From Ryuthela nishihirai (taxonomy: Eukaryota > Arthropoda > Arachnida > Araneae > Heptathelidae), in contig JAWZYU010000018.1 in assembly GCA_038380435.1 (NCBI GenBank), positions 46,859,251 through 46,923,250 on the forward strand: 64,000 nt of DNA, given 5' to 3'. Below the pieces are notes generated by a model that did no database searches, was not told the DNA's origin, and worked only from the letters and a program-made list of their open reading frames with translations. This document shows positions 23,692 through 35,780 of the stretch, in pieces. Both the position numbers and the translations under genes were made by a program. The stretch's first letter is position 1. Each line of letters begins with the position of its first letter.

Positions 23692-24079
23692 GGGGCGGGG
23701 GTGGCTCAGTCGGTAGCGCGCCAGGCTCGTAATCTGTAGTTCCCAGGTTCGAGTCCCAGCTGGGTCCAGCTGAGATTTATCTCCGCAAAAATTTCCCGCC
23801 CTGCCCACGGTCAGTAGGGGACACCGATGGGCTTGGTAAAGGTCGCCGTCCGTCGGATGGGACGTTAAGCCGTGGCCCGTGTGTGGGAGAGCCATACCCT
23901 GTGCACGTTAAAGAACACGCTGGATGGCCTTGACGGGAGGCTACCATCTGTCTCCCAACAGCTATTCCAGTGGGTCCCCTCCCCCAACCTTCTCTGAGCC
24001 TTCGGGGTCCATGTGACTTGGCCATTTAGCCCATGGTGTGCAAAAAAGTGCCGCTCAGAGGTAAAACAACCCAACCCAA
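23692..24079 (+). mobile_element. SINE-A full-length copy inside the hAT gene
   Basis: Complete head (tggctcagtcggtagcg, ggttcgagtcc), body and tail. Target duplication ctgttggggaa at 23,681-23,691 and 24,080-24,090, made of transposase coding sequence. It interrupts the region after the BED finger. Confidence 0.92.
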
Positions 24080-24573
24080 CTGTTGGGGAAACTTTAATCA
24101 TACCTGCAGCAAAAGATGTAACATCAATTCTTGGCCTAGCAGCAGAACAAAATTCAGTGTTGTTTATCTATCAAACGGCACCGTTTTTCGGAGAATTAAT
24201 GAAATAGCAGCTCAAGTAAAAGAAACACTATTTCAAAATATAAAACAGAACATGTGTTTTTGCAATTCAGAAAGATGAAAGTACTGATTTAGCAATATTT
24301 GCGCAATTGATGACTTAAATACGATTTGAAAGAGAACAAGTCATAGATGAAGAATTTTTATTCTGCGTACAGCTTCCAAATAATACCACCGCAGATAAAA
24401 TTTTTAAGAAAAATTAATGAATTTTTCACCGTTCATGATATCAATTGGAAAAACTGCGTAGGTGTATGTTCTGATGATGCACGTGCAATGACAGGCAGTC
24501 GTGGTGGTGTTAATGCTAAAATTAAAGAAATTGCTCCAGATGCAAAGTTTACACATTGCAGCATATATCGTGA

Positions 24574-24795
<222 letters not shown>

Positions 24796-25172
24796 TAGAT
24801 CTTTCTAACACAATACAAATTTGAACTTATTCATTGTTTTACTAATGAACTCTGGTTAGGACGATTAGCATATTTGACTGATATTTTTGGACGCCTGAAC
24901 GAACTGAATTCCAGCTTACAAGATCCAAATATAACAGCTTTTACTATATCAGATAAAACAAAGACAGCTGTCACTAAACTCGAATACATAATTAATGATA
25001 TAAGAAAGAACAAGATTGCTGCATTGCCCACATTAGAAGAGTTTATCTCGGAAAATGAACTAACAGTGAATGAAATACCTACTGATTGAAGATAAAGAAA
25101 AATATTGCATGGATCTTGTTAAGAATTTTCGTTCATACTTTCCCGAAAATTTAGCAAATGAAAGCTGGATAA

Positions 25173-25458
25173 ATTGGGTTGGGTTGTTTTACCTCTGAAC
25201 GGCACTTTTTTGCACACCATGGGCTAAATGGCCAGGTCACAAGACTCCGAAGGCTCAGAGAAGGTTGGGGGAGGGGACCCACTGGAACAGCTGTTAGGAG
25301 ACAGATGGTAGCCTCCCGTCAAGGCCATCCAATGTGTTCTTTAACTTGCACAGGGTATGGCTCTCCTGCACACAGAGCCACTCTTAACGTCCCATCCGAC
25401 AGACGGCGGCCTTTCGAAGCACATAGGTGTCCCCTACTGACCGCAGAGTTTTGCGGAG
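25173..25458 (-). mobile_element. SINE-A, 5'-truncated, inside the hAT gene
   Basis: Starts with the reverse complement of the tail ('gggttgggttgttttacctc') and ends within the 'cccctactgaccg' block. Target duplications agctggataa at 25,163-25,172 and 25,459-25,468. Opposite in orientation to the other SINE in the same hAT element. Confidence 0.9.
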
Positions 25459-26043
25459 AGCTGGATAAGAGATCCCTTTTCATCCATTTCGGAAGCTATG
25501 TTGGATAATTTTTCGTTTAAGAGAGAGACCAGCTAATAGAAATTTCATGTGATGAAAATTTAATAAATGAGTTTAAAAAAGACAGCTTGGGCAATTTTTG
25601 GTTAAAGATAAGAGCTGAATATGAAGTTATTTCAGACAAAATTTTTAATGCCCTTCAACACAATTTATTTGTGTGAAATTGGGTTTTCTGCCATACTGGG
25701 CATTAAAAATAAATATAGGACACGATTGAAACTTGATCACGACTTACTTTTGAAAATAACAAAGAAAAAGTCCGGTATATCGAAGATAATTTTAATGAAA
25801 CAAATCCACCAATCACATTAGTATTGAATAAAAGTAAATAATAGTTCTAGTGAAATAATCAATACAATAAAACGATGATTTTTTGACAAGATTGTTTATT
25901 TTATTGTTTGTTCTCTGACCATAAACTCATACTCTTGGCTGCACAAAGTCCGAATTACGAGACATGCACATGGTAATGCAATTTTTTAGCAGTTTATTTA
26001 AGTGATACAACATTCCAAAACTTCGAGAACCCCTGCTTCAGAA

Positions 26044-26990
26044 TATAAAGTAGATAGCATTCCCCACGTCGCAAGTTTTCATTTGGCATAAATATCATTA
26101 TAATCAATCTTTTCTTCCTACGGTTAAAATTTTCCCTCTATTTTAGGGTAGGAAAGAAATAGACATAGTTCGAGGTACCCATAATCCTCCCCACATCAGA
26201 AATTTCTAAACCAAAAAACAATTTCCTCGCTCAGATAACGAAACTTTTCAAATCACTTCGTTCCCATCAGAGTTCCTTGGATGCAATTTGCCAGGCATGT
26301 GTAACTTTATAACTTGTCTGAGGTACATAAAAATGCAAAGCTATTAAAAATTATTTATTTATTTACACATTATTTAAAACATTTATTAATTACGTATATA
26401 TTTATTAGCTTTTGCATATTTTTCAAATTAAGTTAATGATTTTAACTTTCAATACGAATTTAGATTTTGAAGCTTTCATTTAAATAAAGAATCTCGTGTT
26501 CCGCTCATGCTTAATTAGAATGACTTCAATACCACGGATGCTCGTCGCGCTGGTGACCCAACAAACTGAACGATGAGTTTATTACGCGATGTCAGAAATT
26601 AGTTTAATTGCATTCATTATTTCCAGATTATAGTGGCAAAAGTTATTTTCAATAACTTTCAACTGTTAATGATTATTAACGTGAAATCAGATATTAGTTT
26701 AGTTTGATGTATTCCTTTTTTCAAATTTATTGGTGGCAACAGTTATTTTGAATAACTTCAACCTTTAGCGTTAAGTCTATTGGAATTTTGAGAAATTCGC
26801 AAATTCACACCCACCCCAATTTTGGTTGGCCTCAACAGTTTCGCAATGAGCATATATTTTTCCCCCGAGTGACGGAAACGTTCATACAAAGTTTGGAGCC
26901 TCTAGCTCCTCGAGGGGTGGGTGGGTGGGAGTGCATAAGCGGACAGACATACAAACCCACAAACACACATTCTTCTTTATATATTAGGTT
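26044..26990 (+). repeat. Right remnant of the split element; tandem-like block
   Basis: It ends in 'ggacagacatacaaaccc', 'acaaacacacattcttc' and 'tttatatatta', the typical 3' terminus of a repeat whose other end I place at 22,605. Within it, 26,590-26,680 and 26,690-26,775 are imperfect copies of an about 100-bp unit (cag.ta/attagttta ... ggca..agttatttt.aataact). No open frame with a recognisable motif. Confidence 0.4.
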
Positions 26991-27489
26991 ACAACTTGGA
27001 TGCATTAAATACAGAATGTTGACTTGGTTGAATTGCACAAGAAATCATTGTTCCTCTGAGCACATTGCAGCGAATTTTTTTTTCTGCAACAGCTCACTGA
27101 ATTGCTTAACGCTATTCTATGGAGTTCAAAACTGAAAGATCTACTTTATTTCTTCTGCTGATCTATCGGATGATCCATTTGGCCATCTGTTGCAACTGGC
27201 GGCAGTTGCGAACTAACGAGCATAAACGGCCAACTCATAAGAATCAATGGATCGTTCTTTTATCATCGCACAAACGACCGTATAGTATGGAACAGATCGA
27301 AGAATGCATGTGCATATTTGAAAGAAAAAACCCATAAAAAGGAAATATTAAGAAATTTTTAATATTACATTCAATCCTCGTTAGTCCCTGATATATAAAA
27401 TTTACCTGACAATTGAAACGGAACGAAATTTTAACTATAACCATAAAACGTTTTCTGTTAACGATACATAAAATGCATTATCAAATAAC
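26991..27489. other. No gene seen
   Basis: No coding or repeat signal beyond short chance frames. Confidence 0.5.
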
Positions 27490-28240
27490 TTTACCTTAAC
27501 TTAAGAGGCATTTTTGCATAAAATGGGTTAAATGGGTAAATCACGAAGATCGCAAAGGGGCGCAGAGTTGGTAGATGGTGGACCTTTGGTTAAGCTGTTT
27601 TATCTTTGAGCTGCGCTCATTTTGGGACACACAATGGGCTAAATTATCTGGTCACAAGGACAATACGAGTTCTAAGTTAGGTAAGGGAAGGTTTCGGTTG
27701 TTATTGGGTTGTTTTACCTCTGAGCGGTACTTTTTCCCACACAATTAGCACAATTTCTCAGAGAAGGCTGGGCTCAATAGAGAGTTGTTAAGAGACATAT
27801 AGCAGCTACCTGCGAAACCCAGCCAGCCTATTTTTTCAGTGTGCACAGGTATGGTTCTCGTGCACACGAAGAAATGGCTTAACATCCCATTCGACAGACG
27901 AAGTCCTTGACAAACCCATCGGTTGTTTCTCCTTACCGAGTGCAGTGTTGGGAATAGGAAAAATGAATCTAAACTGTCGCACAGTTAGGATTCGAACCCC
28001 TTAACTGCAGATTACGATGCTGATGAGCTAACGACTCACATCCCGTAAAAGTCTTATTGTTTATCTGATAGGAGAGAGATGGAAGTCTTCTTTTAAGACC
28101 ATCTAACGAAGGTTTTAACATTCACAAGTTATGGCTGTCCCAAAACAAGAGGGCCACAACGTAATGTTTTATACGAAGAACGATAGGCTTTTCAAGCTAA
28201 TCTATATCTTCTTTCTCTCCTAAAGCAGGGTGTGGGTTAA
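27490..28240 (-). mobile_element. Cluster of old SINE-A fragments
   Basis: At least three partial minus-strand copies lie head to tail. One is 27,490-27,590 (cattttttgcata-like block, 'gggttaaatgg'). One is 27,585-27,690 ('gttttatctttgagc', 'acacaatgggctaaat'). One is 27,697-28,048, with the full span from 'gttgttttacctctgagcgg' to a tRNA-like head ('ggattcgaacccc', 'gagctaacgactca'). 28,070-28,230 resembles another body fragment. All are strongly diverged, so this is an old nest. Confidence 0.65.
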
Positions 28241-28359
28241 CGGGGATAGATGTCAAAAGAAGAATAGTTGTTTAAAGGCTGTCTGCCTCCTCCTTCTATC
28301 CCGAAAATCTGGTCGTCTTGTACTCAATCTTGTCTACCTGCTTCGAAATCCAAGATAAT

Positions 28360-28490
28360 TGTCTTTTTATAATTCTATTTTAGCCCCATAGTATATGTCC
28401 GACACTAAAAATAAATTAAAAAAACTACAATAGAATTTTGTTCCATATAAGAATATCATTTTAAACTTTTCTGTCTGGTGCAATATTTTA
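28360..28490 (+). repeat. Dispersed repeat R3, copy 2
   Basis: Counterpart of 12,957-13,085. Confidence 0.55.
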
Positions 28491-28520
28491 GTGATTGAGA
28501 AACCCTACTCAAGTCTTATC

Positions 28521-28635
28521 GTCAGACCAACTCCTCTGAAACTAAATACTAAATTATCGGACCCTCTTCTCTCCCAAACTAAATTGTCGAACCTTCCCCG
28601 TAACTAAATTCTCAGACATCTTCCTCCCCAATTAT
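28521..28635. repeat. Degenerate short tandem repeat
   Basis: Three to four copies of a roughly 30-35-bp unit with the core 'aaactaaatt.tcg' followed by a C/T-rich stretch. Confidence 0.45.
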
Positions 28636-28918
28636 ATCTTGGGTACGTGAATGCCTATAGGTGTCACGTTTCGCACAGAAGGTTAAGAAATTTAGCAATA
28701 AAAATCTTCCCCCTTGCACAATATACACTCGAGCTTATGAACATCAGGTTACGAAACTCATGCGATATACACAGTCGCATCAGAATAATATGACCACCAA
28801 CGGAATCACAGTGTACCCGCCCAGTTGCTTCACAGACTGCACGTGACAAGGTCGAACACATGGAGATATAAGTGGCTGTCCAGGACAGATGAGCCATAGT
28901 TCGTATCGTGAGCACAAT

Positions 28919-29966
28919 GGGCAAAGGTATTGATTTGACTGATGTTCAAAAAGGAATGATCATCGGCTACCACGTCAAAGGTGGAGCATCTCGGTAACAG
29001 CAGACTTCGTGGGCTGTTCGCGAGGTGGTGTAGTAAGTGTGTACCAAGAATGGACTGCTGGCACACCGAGTACCTCCCGACGTCATAAATGTAGAGCCCC
29101 CAAAGGCCATCGACCTCAGAGGAGAACGTCGCCTCCGTCGACCGATATATAGCAATCGACGCACAACAGTGCAGCAATTGACCACTCAAATGAACGCTGG
29201 GGTACCCAGCGTTCATTTGAACCAGGAGTTCATTTGACCAGGTACATGTCCCCGATAACAATATAGCGAACTCTGTTACGCATGGGTCTCCAGAGTTGAA
29301 ATTGAGTAAAGACGCCCATGTTAACCACGATTCATCGGCAATGACGCTTGTAGTTCGCAAGGGACTACCGTCATTGGACAGTGGAAGAGTGGAAAAAGGT
29401 TGCCTTCTCCGACGAATCGAGGTTTCTACTCCACAGAAGTGACAGGCACGCGGATATGGCGTCAAACACACGAGAACCAACACCCGGACACGCTATTCCG
29501 TCAAGTACAGGTCGGCCGTGTGCATGTCTGGGGGATGATTTCCTGGTATTACCTGTAACTGCTGATACCACTGGATAGGTCCCTGAACGCCAATGGCTGC
29601 CACTCCATCCTCGCTGATCACATGCATCCATTCATATTGGACGTTTACCTTGGTGGTGATGGTGTCCACCTGCAGGACAATGCGCCCTGCCATGTCGCTA
29701 AGGTGGTGCGTGACTGGTTCCAGGAACACGACAGCAATGTTTCCATTCTCCCTTGGGCTGCGAAATCGCCCGACTTCAATCCTACAGAGCACTTGTGTGA
29801 CCATTTGGATCGACAAGTTCCGCATCGGGTCGCACAACCACGTCATCTCCAGAATCTCCGCGCTGTGCTGGAGTCTGAATGGACACGTGTGCCTCTGGCA
29901 ACCTTCCAGGACCTCATTGCATCTATGCCCCCGCCATCTCGCCGCTGTCATCTGGGACAAGGGTGA
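28919..29966 (+). pseudogene. Tc1-like DDE transposase, broken
   Basis: N-terminal helix-turn-helix: MGKGIDLTDVQKGMIIGYHV. Then, across frameshifts, WKKVAFSDESRF (first catalytic D), a GMISWYYL-type block, and an intact final 114-codon frame (29,622-29,966) with LQDNAPCH (second D) and SPDFNPTEH (catalytic E). There are 36 residues between the second D and the E, rather than the 34 of classical Tc1, which would be the DD36E pattern. At least three frameshifts, a stop and the hairpin at 29,186 disrupt the N-terminal half. Confidence 0.85.
29186..29220. repeat. Perfect 16-bp hairpin, 3-base loop
   Basis: 29,186-29,201 (tcaaatgaacgctggg) is complementary to 29,205-29,220, with loop gta. It lies inside the transposase coding region at the MNAG codons, where related transposases have no palindrome as far as I recall. 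A further 'gttcatttga' follows at about 29,228. Confidence 0.9.
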
Positions 29967-30059
29967 TTATTCCCATTATTAGTTAGGTGGTTATATTATT
30001 CTGATACGACTGTGCATACTGCACGATATTGAAATTGCCCTACCCAGAAGGAGTGAGGG

Positions 30060-31165
30060 GATAGGGATGAAATGTAGCATACACAGAGCAATACGTATTG
30101 ACATACCATGATTTAATTTGCAACCACTTACAGTGGTTAGAAGATGAGATAATGCAGCACAATATGATTGCCTCAGTAGGTCGTTGCACCGTCGTGAACG
30201 GCAATACAGGCAGCAATAAGGCGTGGAATGGAGTCATAGAGTCAACGGATATGATCCTGAGGAATGCTCCCATAATTCATCGAGATTCCGCGCTGGCCGG
30301 TGAGAGGATTGCACACATCATCCAATGTGGTCTCATAGATTTTTTATTGGGGATATATCTGGAGATCGTGCTGGCCATGGCAATACTTGAACATGTTGGA
30401 AACATTGTCTGGAGACCCTAGAAGTGTGCACACGGGCGTTGTCATTATGGAAATGGGCTGCTGCGTGCCTGTCAGGAACGGTAACAAAACGGGCTGCAGA
30501 ACTGCGCTAATGTATCATGCAGCTGTCAGTGTTAATGTGATGCAGACAAGAAGTGACCTGCTGTCATATCTAATAGCACCCCATACCATTATGCCTGGCT
30601 GACGGGTGGTGTGCCCGTCACGAACAAAAGCTGGATCCCTCCTCTTTCCTGGTGTCACCATATATGAACACGTCGATCGTAAGCACCCAGACAGAAACGG
30701 AATTCGTCACTAAACACAACAGTGTTCCATTCGTGACCCCAGTTCACACGACTTTGGCACCAAGCCAGATGAGCACTGCGATAGTGTGCAGTCAATGGCA
30801 ATCGATGCAACGGTTGCCTAGAGTGCAGGTGTGCCCTCATGCAACCTTCGATTTACCATTCGGGTCGCATTGGACAGCCCATCGAATATTTCCTGCAGTG
30901 ATCTGTGGTGACGAACTAGCATGTCAAACAATGCACTTATCAAGCCTTGCTGACGTCTGTCAGACGACACCCCTCCCTCTGCGATGCACGCTAGAATCTT
31001 CATTTCGCCACTGTTGCCAATGACGTCCAACAGTTCGTGCATCCCAATGAACATGGGCAGCGACACGGCGTGTAGTCCATCCAGTTTCACATAGGCCTAT
31101 AATTTTCTCTCTCTCAAAAGCATCTAAATGGCGATAAACCTGCCGATGGCGTGCACCAGGCATTT
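30060..31165 (-). pseudogene. Second Tc1-like transposase, broken
   Basis: Minus strand. N-terminus MPGARHRQVYRHLDAFEREK with WTTRRVAAHVHWDARTVGRH (helix-turn-helix) at 31,163-30,960. A central frame has WNTVVFSDEFRFCLG (first D) and RRVHIW. Then, after gaps, DNARVHTSRVS (second D) and PWPARSPDISPIK. The position of the catalytic glutamate reads K and the nearby tryptophan reads as a stop, so the active site is lost. It is a different lineage from the plus-strand element just before it. I could not find its terminal repeats. The open stretch 31,173-31,430 is unexplained. Confidence 0.8.
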
Positions 31166-31461
31166 TCGACCTTCACTGAACAATTTCCAATGGGAAGAAC
31201 CTAATCTCAACTGTTAGCACGACTCCCACCTGCATAAACACAATACCATCCCTGTTCCTTCTTGCACCTTTTATCTCTTGAGCCACACACGTCATTGGCT
31301 CCGGATTATCATCATTTGCATATCTCAATAGCGCAGACCCACCCTTCCATTTGCATGTTTGTACCACTTGTCCTTCTGAATGGAATACTTTCAATGTCGA
31401 ACATTGTAGTTTAATCCAATCCCCGAACATACAATATTAAATCAACATGAAATTCTCGAAT

Positions 31462-31548
31462 TATACACAGTCGTATCAGAATAATATGAGCACTTACCAT
31501 AATATACGTATGGTAGATGGTCATATTGTTCTGGCACGACTGTGTATA
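31462..31548. mobile_element. 87-bp MITE of the Tc1-like family at 28,766
   Basis: It is almost wholly two inverted ends (TATACACAGTCGTATCAGAA ... ttctggcacgactgtgtata) around a short A+T core. The ends match the element at 28,766-30,018, so it looks like an extreme internal-deletion derivative mobilised by that family's transposase. Confidence 0.88.
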
Positions 31549-32107
31549 CCCTAATGTAAAATGAATGTTTCTGGAATTAAATGGGGAATGAAAGATCCAA
31601 GAATTTGCCTTAATTGACGATTTTATTATAACAGTGTCTATTTGGATATGGCGATTTTTATCATTATTTCGATATTTGCTTTGTTTAAATTATTTTTGTT
31701 GCCTTATAAGATATGATGCAATAGCAAAAACATCCTGTGAAATAACATTGACGTTTCCTGCCGATAAGCTACACTATGCTGATCGGGAATTTTACTAACA
31801 TTGTTAATCAATATAAATGTTCTATTTTCCTTATTAATTATATGTGCTCTTTGTAAGGAGTATGTAGGTAGCATTTGTTCTTACAGTCAAGCTCTTAGAA
31901 CTTACTGTGATCAACTCTGTATATGTAAATTCAAAGGAAATAAAGAGTTATTATGATAAAAAAAATCCAAAGAGAAATTCATTGTAATCATATATAATAA
32001 AAATACCTCACCGAAATGCCGATATTAATCTTTAAAACAAAGTATTTCAAAGATAAATGTATTACATGACCGTCTAAAAACTTAACAATATCAGTGTTGT
32101 AGGAATT
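31549..32107. other. No gene seen
   Basis: A+T-rich; nothing recognised. Confidence 0.5.
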
Positions 32108-32455
32108 GTGATAGCTCTGAGCGTCACTTTTTTGTACACAATGAGATAAAGACCAGGTCACATGGACTCTAAGGGCTCAGAGAATGTTGGTGGAGGGTAC
32201 CGACAGGACAGATTTCGGGTAACAGATTTTAGCCTCCTGTCAAGGCCATCAAGTGCTTAACGTCAAGGCTTTTACGTACACGAACTCTCCCAGACACTTA
32301 AAGGCCACGGGTTAACGTCGCATCCGGTGGGAGGCGTCCTCTACTGACCTAAGGCAGGGAATTTTGCGGCGATATATCTCAAAGCTGGCCAGTCGGGCTT
32401 TGAACCTGGAAACTGCAGATTATGAGTCTGGTGCGCTACCGGCTGAGTTAGCGTT
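32108..32455 (-). mobile_element. SINE-A, near full-length, diverged
   Basis: Runs from 'gctctgagcgtcactttttt' through the body to a tRNA-like head (gggctttgaacctgg, 'ggtgcgctaccggctgag' on the opposite strand). Many substitutions indicate an old copy. Confidence 0.82.
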
Positions 32456-33278
32456 GTGTAAAATATATTTCTTATGATAATAATTTCTCATTAGAGCACA
32501 AGGGTAACTTCCATTTACAACCATAGGAACTTGAAACAATTGAATACTCTTTCATATCTGAGCTCATAAATTAAGATTCGACCGTTAAAATTCGACTTTT
32601 AAATGTTGAAGGGCTGTGTGCAAACTGTAAAATTAACTACTCTTGAACAATGTCAAATTCAAGGATGGTGGAGGATTATCAAGTTCAAAAGAAGGGGAGG
32701 AGCATGATAAAAAAAATTGCAAACCAATGTTCCAACCCAGTGGTGACTAACCTTTAGGAGTTTGTGATCAATATTTATTTTTGAATCGCAGGGTGATCTA
32801 CCTCCCCCCCCCCCCCAATAAAAAATATAAAAATCAAATGACATACAAAACAAGGAATACTGTTGACTTTTAGAAACTGAATTTAATTCCAATGAAATAA
32901 TTAAAAATCACTATATGAATTTCCTTAAATATGTTTTTTGTGAATGAATTGAGTAAGAGATCGACTTAAAATTGCTTAGGAATCGACTGATTGTGGCCAT
33001 CCATGTCATAACCGATAGTAAGTCATGTATGTTATCCTAGGATCATGTTTAAATTCTTAATACTTTTAGTATTCATTTTTTCCTCACCCTTTCTTTTCGA
33101 TGCGCAAAATCATTTAAATCAATAGCAAAAATTTCCTCTCTCTTAAGATAATATTTACTCAGGTGTACACAAAAATAAAAAAAAAAAGCTTAAGCTAACC
33201 GTAATTATTTCTTGTTCTGAAAAATCAGTATTTTATGCACGTTATGGAACACGTTGATTATACTTGATCAGAGGTTCC
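32456..33278. other. No gene; C-tract
   Basis: A+T-rich sequence with a run of about 13 C near 32,803 next to 'gggtgatctacct', possibly an element end. No coding signal. Confidence 0.5.
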
Positions 33279-33287
33279 CATCTAGAA

Positions 33288-33651
33288 GGGGCGGGGGTTG
33301 GCCCAGTAGGTAACTTGCCAGTCTCAAAATTTATAGTTCTCAGGTTCGAGTCTCACTTGAGCCGCAGTGAAAATTTATCTCTTCTAAATCCTATGCTCTC
33401 GGTCAGTAGGCAACACCAATGGGCTTGGAAAGGCCACCATCCATCGGATGGGACGTAAAACCATGACGTAGTGTGCAGGATAGCCGTACCTTGTTCACAT
33501 TATGTAACACGCTGGTTGGTTTGACGGGAGCTAACATCTGTCTCCTAACAGCGGTTCGTGGGTCCCCTTATACCAACTTTCTCGGTGCCCTTGAGACCTG
33601 GCCATTTAGCACGTTGGGTGCAAAAATTGGGCTCTCACAGGTAAGACAACT
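33288..33651 (+). mobile_element. SINE-A, full-length, diverged
   Basis: Head (gggggttggcccagtaggta, ggttcgagtc), body and tail. Target duplication catctagaa at 33,279-33,287 and 33,652-33,660. Confidence 0.88.
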
Positions 33652-33710
33652 CATCTAGAATAAATCTCCATCTTGTTATTCTTTTTGATTTGATATAACT
33701 AGAGTGACTG

Positions 33711-34008
33711 TTATCTCCGCAAAATTCTCCGCCTTGCCCACGGTCAGTAGGGGACACCGATGGGCATGGAAAGGCCGCCGTCCGTCGGATGGGATGTTAA
33801 GCCGTGGCCCCGTGTGCGGGAGAGACACCCTGTGCACGTTAAAGAACACGCTGGATGGCCTTGACGGGATGCTACCATCTGTCTCCCAACAGCTGTTCCA
33901 GTGGGTCCCCTCCCCCAACCTTCTCTGAGCCTTCGGAGTCCATGTGACCTGGCCATTTAGCCATGGTGTGCAAAAAAGTGCCGCTCAGAGGTAAAACAAC
34001 TTAACCCA
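33711..34008 (+). mobile_element. SINE-A, 5'-truncated
   Basis: Begins at 'ttatctccgcaaaattc', past the tRNA head, and keeps a well-preserved body and tail. Exact 13-bp target duplication actagagtgactg at 33,698-33,710 and 34,009-34,021. Confidence 0.92.
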
Positions 34009-34021
34009 ACTAGAGTGACTG

Positions 34022-35077
34022 AATATTTCTGATTTTTGTTTATCTAATCGGCTTCTATTTATAGCTGCAGAGCTCCCAGAAATAGTAACATCGTTGGTAG
34101 CTTCGAACGTTCAGCTCCCTTTTTATTCATTTAAGAGTTTCAAATTAAAAAAATAATGAAGAGCGAAGATCTGGACTTAGCTTATATCGATAGAAACTCC
34201 GTCTAGGAGGTAGACGTAAATTATTGACGTAGAATATTATTTCAAATCAAAGTAAATTTAATTATTCTTACGATGCTTCAACGCTGCAGTCATTTTTGTG
34301 TAGTATACTAACGTTTGCATGCACTCATGGATGCCGTCAGAAATATTTTCAGGCTGGGGGGGGGGAGGAGGGAATTTATTACAAGGAGGACCAAAAAAAA
34401 TATTTCAAGATCGAAATATTATGCGGAGTTTGTCATTAATATGTGCAGCTGCAAATAAGGAATCATGCATTCATCAAGCCCTAATACAGCTAAGGATGCC
34501 TGAGAGCAAAACGAGCGAAAAGGAATTTATTATTGAAAATTCGCTTAAAAATAAAACCAAGATTCACATTTCGTTATATAAAAAAGTATTCATTTTTGTA
34601 CAACTGATATTATGTATCATGAATTAATTTTTCGAACAATTATTCCTCGGGGGTGGGAGGTGTGTGGCTCTCTACAACCCTCTGCCAGCGCCCATGTATA
34701 CACTCATAGTGCAGAATAATGACACTATTAAATTGCAAAATACATTATGTTCTATCAGATTCTAATAGGGCAGTTGCTTTGATTAATATTTCTATTGAAC
34801 TGCACACTAATAGAGATCTGTATTTATTTGTAGTACATGCCAGACCAGGATCTAGAAAAAATAAAGAGGGGAACGAGTGATCCTGAAGAAAGAGGAGGAA
34901 ATGACCAAACTGAACGTCGTTCCGGTATTGAATTTTCCTCCTCCGTTTTAGCATCATTTATTTACTTATGTTTTCGAAAAATGCATGTAATTTACATAGG
35001 AATGTTTATTATTTTTTCTGCTCCATTGGCATTCTCAATGGTGGTGTGGTGGTGCATGACGCTCTTGACCCCACCCT
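34022..35077. other. No gene; scattered element ends
   Basis: A G10 tract at about 34,356 ('aggctggggggg'), 'gggggtgggaggtgtgtgg' at about 34,650, and a 'gaccaggatctag' / 'tagaaccggccttg' pair at 34,844 and 35,078 resemble termini of unclassified repeats. The 102-codon plus-strand frame at 34,319 spans such a terminus and shows no motif. Confidence 0.4.
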
Positions 35078-35305
35078 AGAACCGGCCTTGATATATACTA
35101 ACAAATTAGAATATCATAATCAAGATTTTAATCAGTAGCCTTAAGCAGCCGTTATTAACAACCTTGCCTTGATATCAGGCCTTGATATCAAGGCAAGGTT
35201 ATAGGTTAGTACATATCAAGGCCTTGATAACAGGCCTTGATATATACTAACAAATTAGAATATCATAATCAAGATTTTAATCAGTAGCCTTAAGCAGCCG
35301 TTATA
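35078..35305. repeat. About 70-bp direct repeat around a hairpin
   Basis: 'ggccttgatatatactaaca' and the following about 50 bp occur at about 35,083-35,152 and again at about 35,238-35,305, seemingly identical. Between them is the perfect hairpin at 35,160-35,200, with further 'ggccttgata' pieces. Confidence 0.9.
35160..35200. repeat. Perfect 18-bp hairpin, 5-base loop
   Basis: 35,160-35,177 (aaccttgccttgatatca) is complementary to 35,183-35,200, with loop ggcct. Confidence 0.92.
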
Positions 35306-35679
35306 TTACAAGGATTATCTGTAGTTATATTTCTCATTATACAAATAGCTGAACCATATGCGATTTCAGTGGATGGCACCTAAAGATTAGGCTGCAGTTT
35401 GCAAAGGCCTATTGCAACTGGAGTGCTGAGGACCGAGTCCTTACCAAGATGTCTGTCTGCTGTTGTGAGGGCAAAAGGTGAGCAACAGATTATTAGGTAG
35501 GTGTATATAATAATTTTTCCATTCAGTTTATTTCAAATAATTCAAATAATTTCGTTAATAAAGTTTTGATCGTGAGTGACTTTCTTATTTACATCTCATT
35601 CAGAGCAACATTGGTAAGATAAGTAGCCATTCCCGATCCCAGAAGGCGACATGGGCGACAAGTGGGGTGATGATTTTAT

Positions 35680-35780
35680 AAATCGTATTAGAGGATAAAT
35701 GATGAAATCGATGCTAGTTTAGTGATTAGAACAATCTGGAAAGACGTGGGTTCGAATCCTGCTCATCATTTCTATTTCAC
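35680..35780 (+). mobile_element. tRNA-like SINE head, other family
   Basis: 'gatgctagtttagtgattag' resembles an A box region and 'gtgggttcgaatcctgctca' contains a B box (ggttcgaatcc). The stem pairing is not that of an intact tRNA, so I read it as a SINE head and not a tRNA gene. Family boundaries are unclear. Confidence 0.5.

Larger units (their letters stand above)
28766..30018 (+). mobile_element. Tc1-like element with both ends
   Basis: Inverted ends: left TACACAGTCGCATCAGAATA and right (reverse complement) TGCACAGTCGTATCAGAATA, each next to TA. The same end occurs in the 87-bp MITE at 31,462. About 1.25 kb is the normal size for a Tc1-like transposon. It contains the broken transposase described separately. 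Confidence 0.85.

Noticed and set aside
25179..25508. 109-codon frame in the hAT region
   Set aside because: It is the translation of a SINE. The same peptide pattern (CFTSERHFFAHHGLNGQV) appears wherever SINE-A occurs.
34319..34627. 102-codon plus-strand frame as a gene
   Set aside because: It begins in a G-tract element end and shows no conserved motif.
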